Shown here piece after piece: positions 63,647 through 64,000 of a DNA stretch of 64,000 nt. Source of the DNA: JAIQET01 sp035542575. Its GTDB lineage: Bacteria; Acidobacteriota; Terriglobia; Terriglobales; Acidobacteriaceae. The stretch is taken from assembly GCA_035542575.1 (NCBI GenBank), contig DATKLE010000139.1:25904-89903 (forward strand), given 5' to 3'. The position numbers were made by a program, and so were the translations under genes. Under the pieces are notes generated by a model. It saw only the letters and a list, made by a program, of their open reading frames with translations, was not told the DNA's origin and did not search any database. Within the stretch, counting starts at the first letter, position 1; each line of letters begins with the position of its first letter.

Positions 63647-64000
63647 ATGCCTTGGGGTCTTCACCGCTCGTACGGCGCCGGACACCTGCATTTCATAACC
63701 TGTAGTTGTTATCGCCGCCAGCCCCTGCTGGGCACTGCCAAACGCCGCGATCTTTTTCTCAAGGGTCCTGGAACAGGTCCGCCGGCGCTATCAGTTTGTG
63801 GTGGTCGGCTATGTGGTCATGCCCGAACACTTTCATCCGCTGGTCAGCGAACCTCAGGAACATATTCCCTCGCGGGTCATGCAGGCGCTCAAGCTGGGCT
63901 TTGCCCGGCGGGTCTTGGCCGAGCAACGCCGCCGTCGGAACCCGTCCCAGGCGGCTCTGTTTGAGCACGTCCCACGGCAGATCTGGCAAGCACGTTTTTA
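63647..64000 (+). pseudogene. RAYT (REP-associated tyrosine transposase), frameshifted, cut by window end
   Basis: It starts ATG 63647: MPWGLHRSYGAGHLHFITCS, then YRRQPLLGTAKRRDLFLK. A single extra G near 63763-63765 (CTCAAGGGTC) then shifts the frame; the continuation is VLEQVRRRYQFVVVGYVVMPEHFHPLVSEP with the HUH-type HFH motif, and on through ALKLGFARRVLAEQRRRRNP to the window edge (QIWQARF). The family is the acidobacterial IS200-like RAYT. The catalytic Tyr region lies beyond the edge and cannot be judged. As read it cannot make a full protein. Confidence 0.8.

Overview
The window is a 64 kb piece of a GC-rich bacterial chromosome, most likely from an Acidobacteriota (Terriglobia-like) genome. 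That placement is inferred from the gene style: a protein kinase fused to a WD40-like propeller, a MetH-NuoI-UbiD neighbourhood, repeat-rich DUF4097 proteins, IS200-like REP-associated transposase debris and abundant palindromic intergenic repeats. No ribosomal RNA or other decisive marker is present. There are about 50 protein genes, one tRNA, no CRISPR array and no prophage.

Layout. 1-7.4 kb: the end of a Fis-type regulator, a decayed cNMP-binding/thioredoxin-reductase-like flavoprotein gene, an alpha/beta hydrolase, a small membrane protein, a secreted TPR protein, an SDR dehydrogenase, a zinc-ribbon protein and two small envelope proteins. 7.5-16 kb: Tat-exported amidase, tRNA-Arg(CCT), a porin divergent from a DmpA-type peptidase plus a small split-barrel protein, and a patatin-like membrane lipase gene interrupted by an in-frame TGA. 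16-30.4 kb: a run of mainly minus-strand genes for secreted hydrolases and core metabolism: M28/PDZ peptidase (next to a DUF885 remnant), cobalamin-dependent methionine synthase, NADH dehydrogenase subunit I, UbiD-type decarboxylase, beta-lactamase-class-C-like hydrolase, an amidohydrolase-like protein without its metal ligands, and a secreted serpin. 30.5-45.4 kb: ketoacyl synthase, DinB protein, hydrolase, MgtE-N/CBS protein, RsbW-type kinase with its STAS partner, a large Ser/Thr kinase, two peptide-type ABC permeases, a CorC-like protein and an HlyD-type adaptor. 45.6-49.6 kb: two tandem DUF4097 solenoid proteins, a SAM-hydroxide adenosyltransferase homologue and small genes. 49.7-57 kb: a type IV pilus operon, pilB-pilT-pilC-pilS-pilR. 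57.4-61.9 kb: an endonuclease III-like protein and an NtrY/NtrX two-component pair. 61.9-64 kb: a patch of REP-type hairpins, 88-bp direct repeats and two broken RAYT transposase fragments.

How the parts fit. The only long, clearly functional operon is the pilus set: PilB and PilT are the extension and retraction ATPases, PilC the platform protein, and PilS/PilR the sigma-54-linked control pair. NtrY/NtrX form a second system of the same class, but its activator has an altered sigma-54 contact loop. Many other genes encode exported hydrolases, consistent with a heterotroph that degrades peptides and amides outside the cytoplasm.

Most notable oddities: the TGA-split patatin gene, the triply frameshifted flavoprotein gene, an amidohydrolase without its metal site, the serpin, paired BIME-like palindromes, and the RAYT/88-bp repeat island. 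I saw no convincing new multi-gene system. The repeat/RAYT island and the tandem GSG-solenoid pair are the best candidates for closer work.
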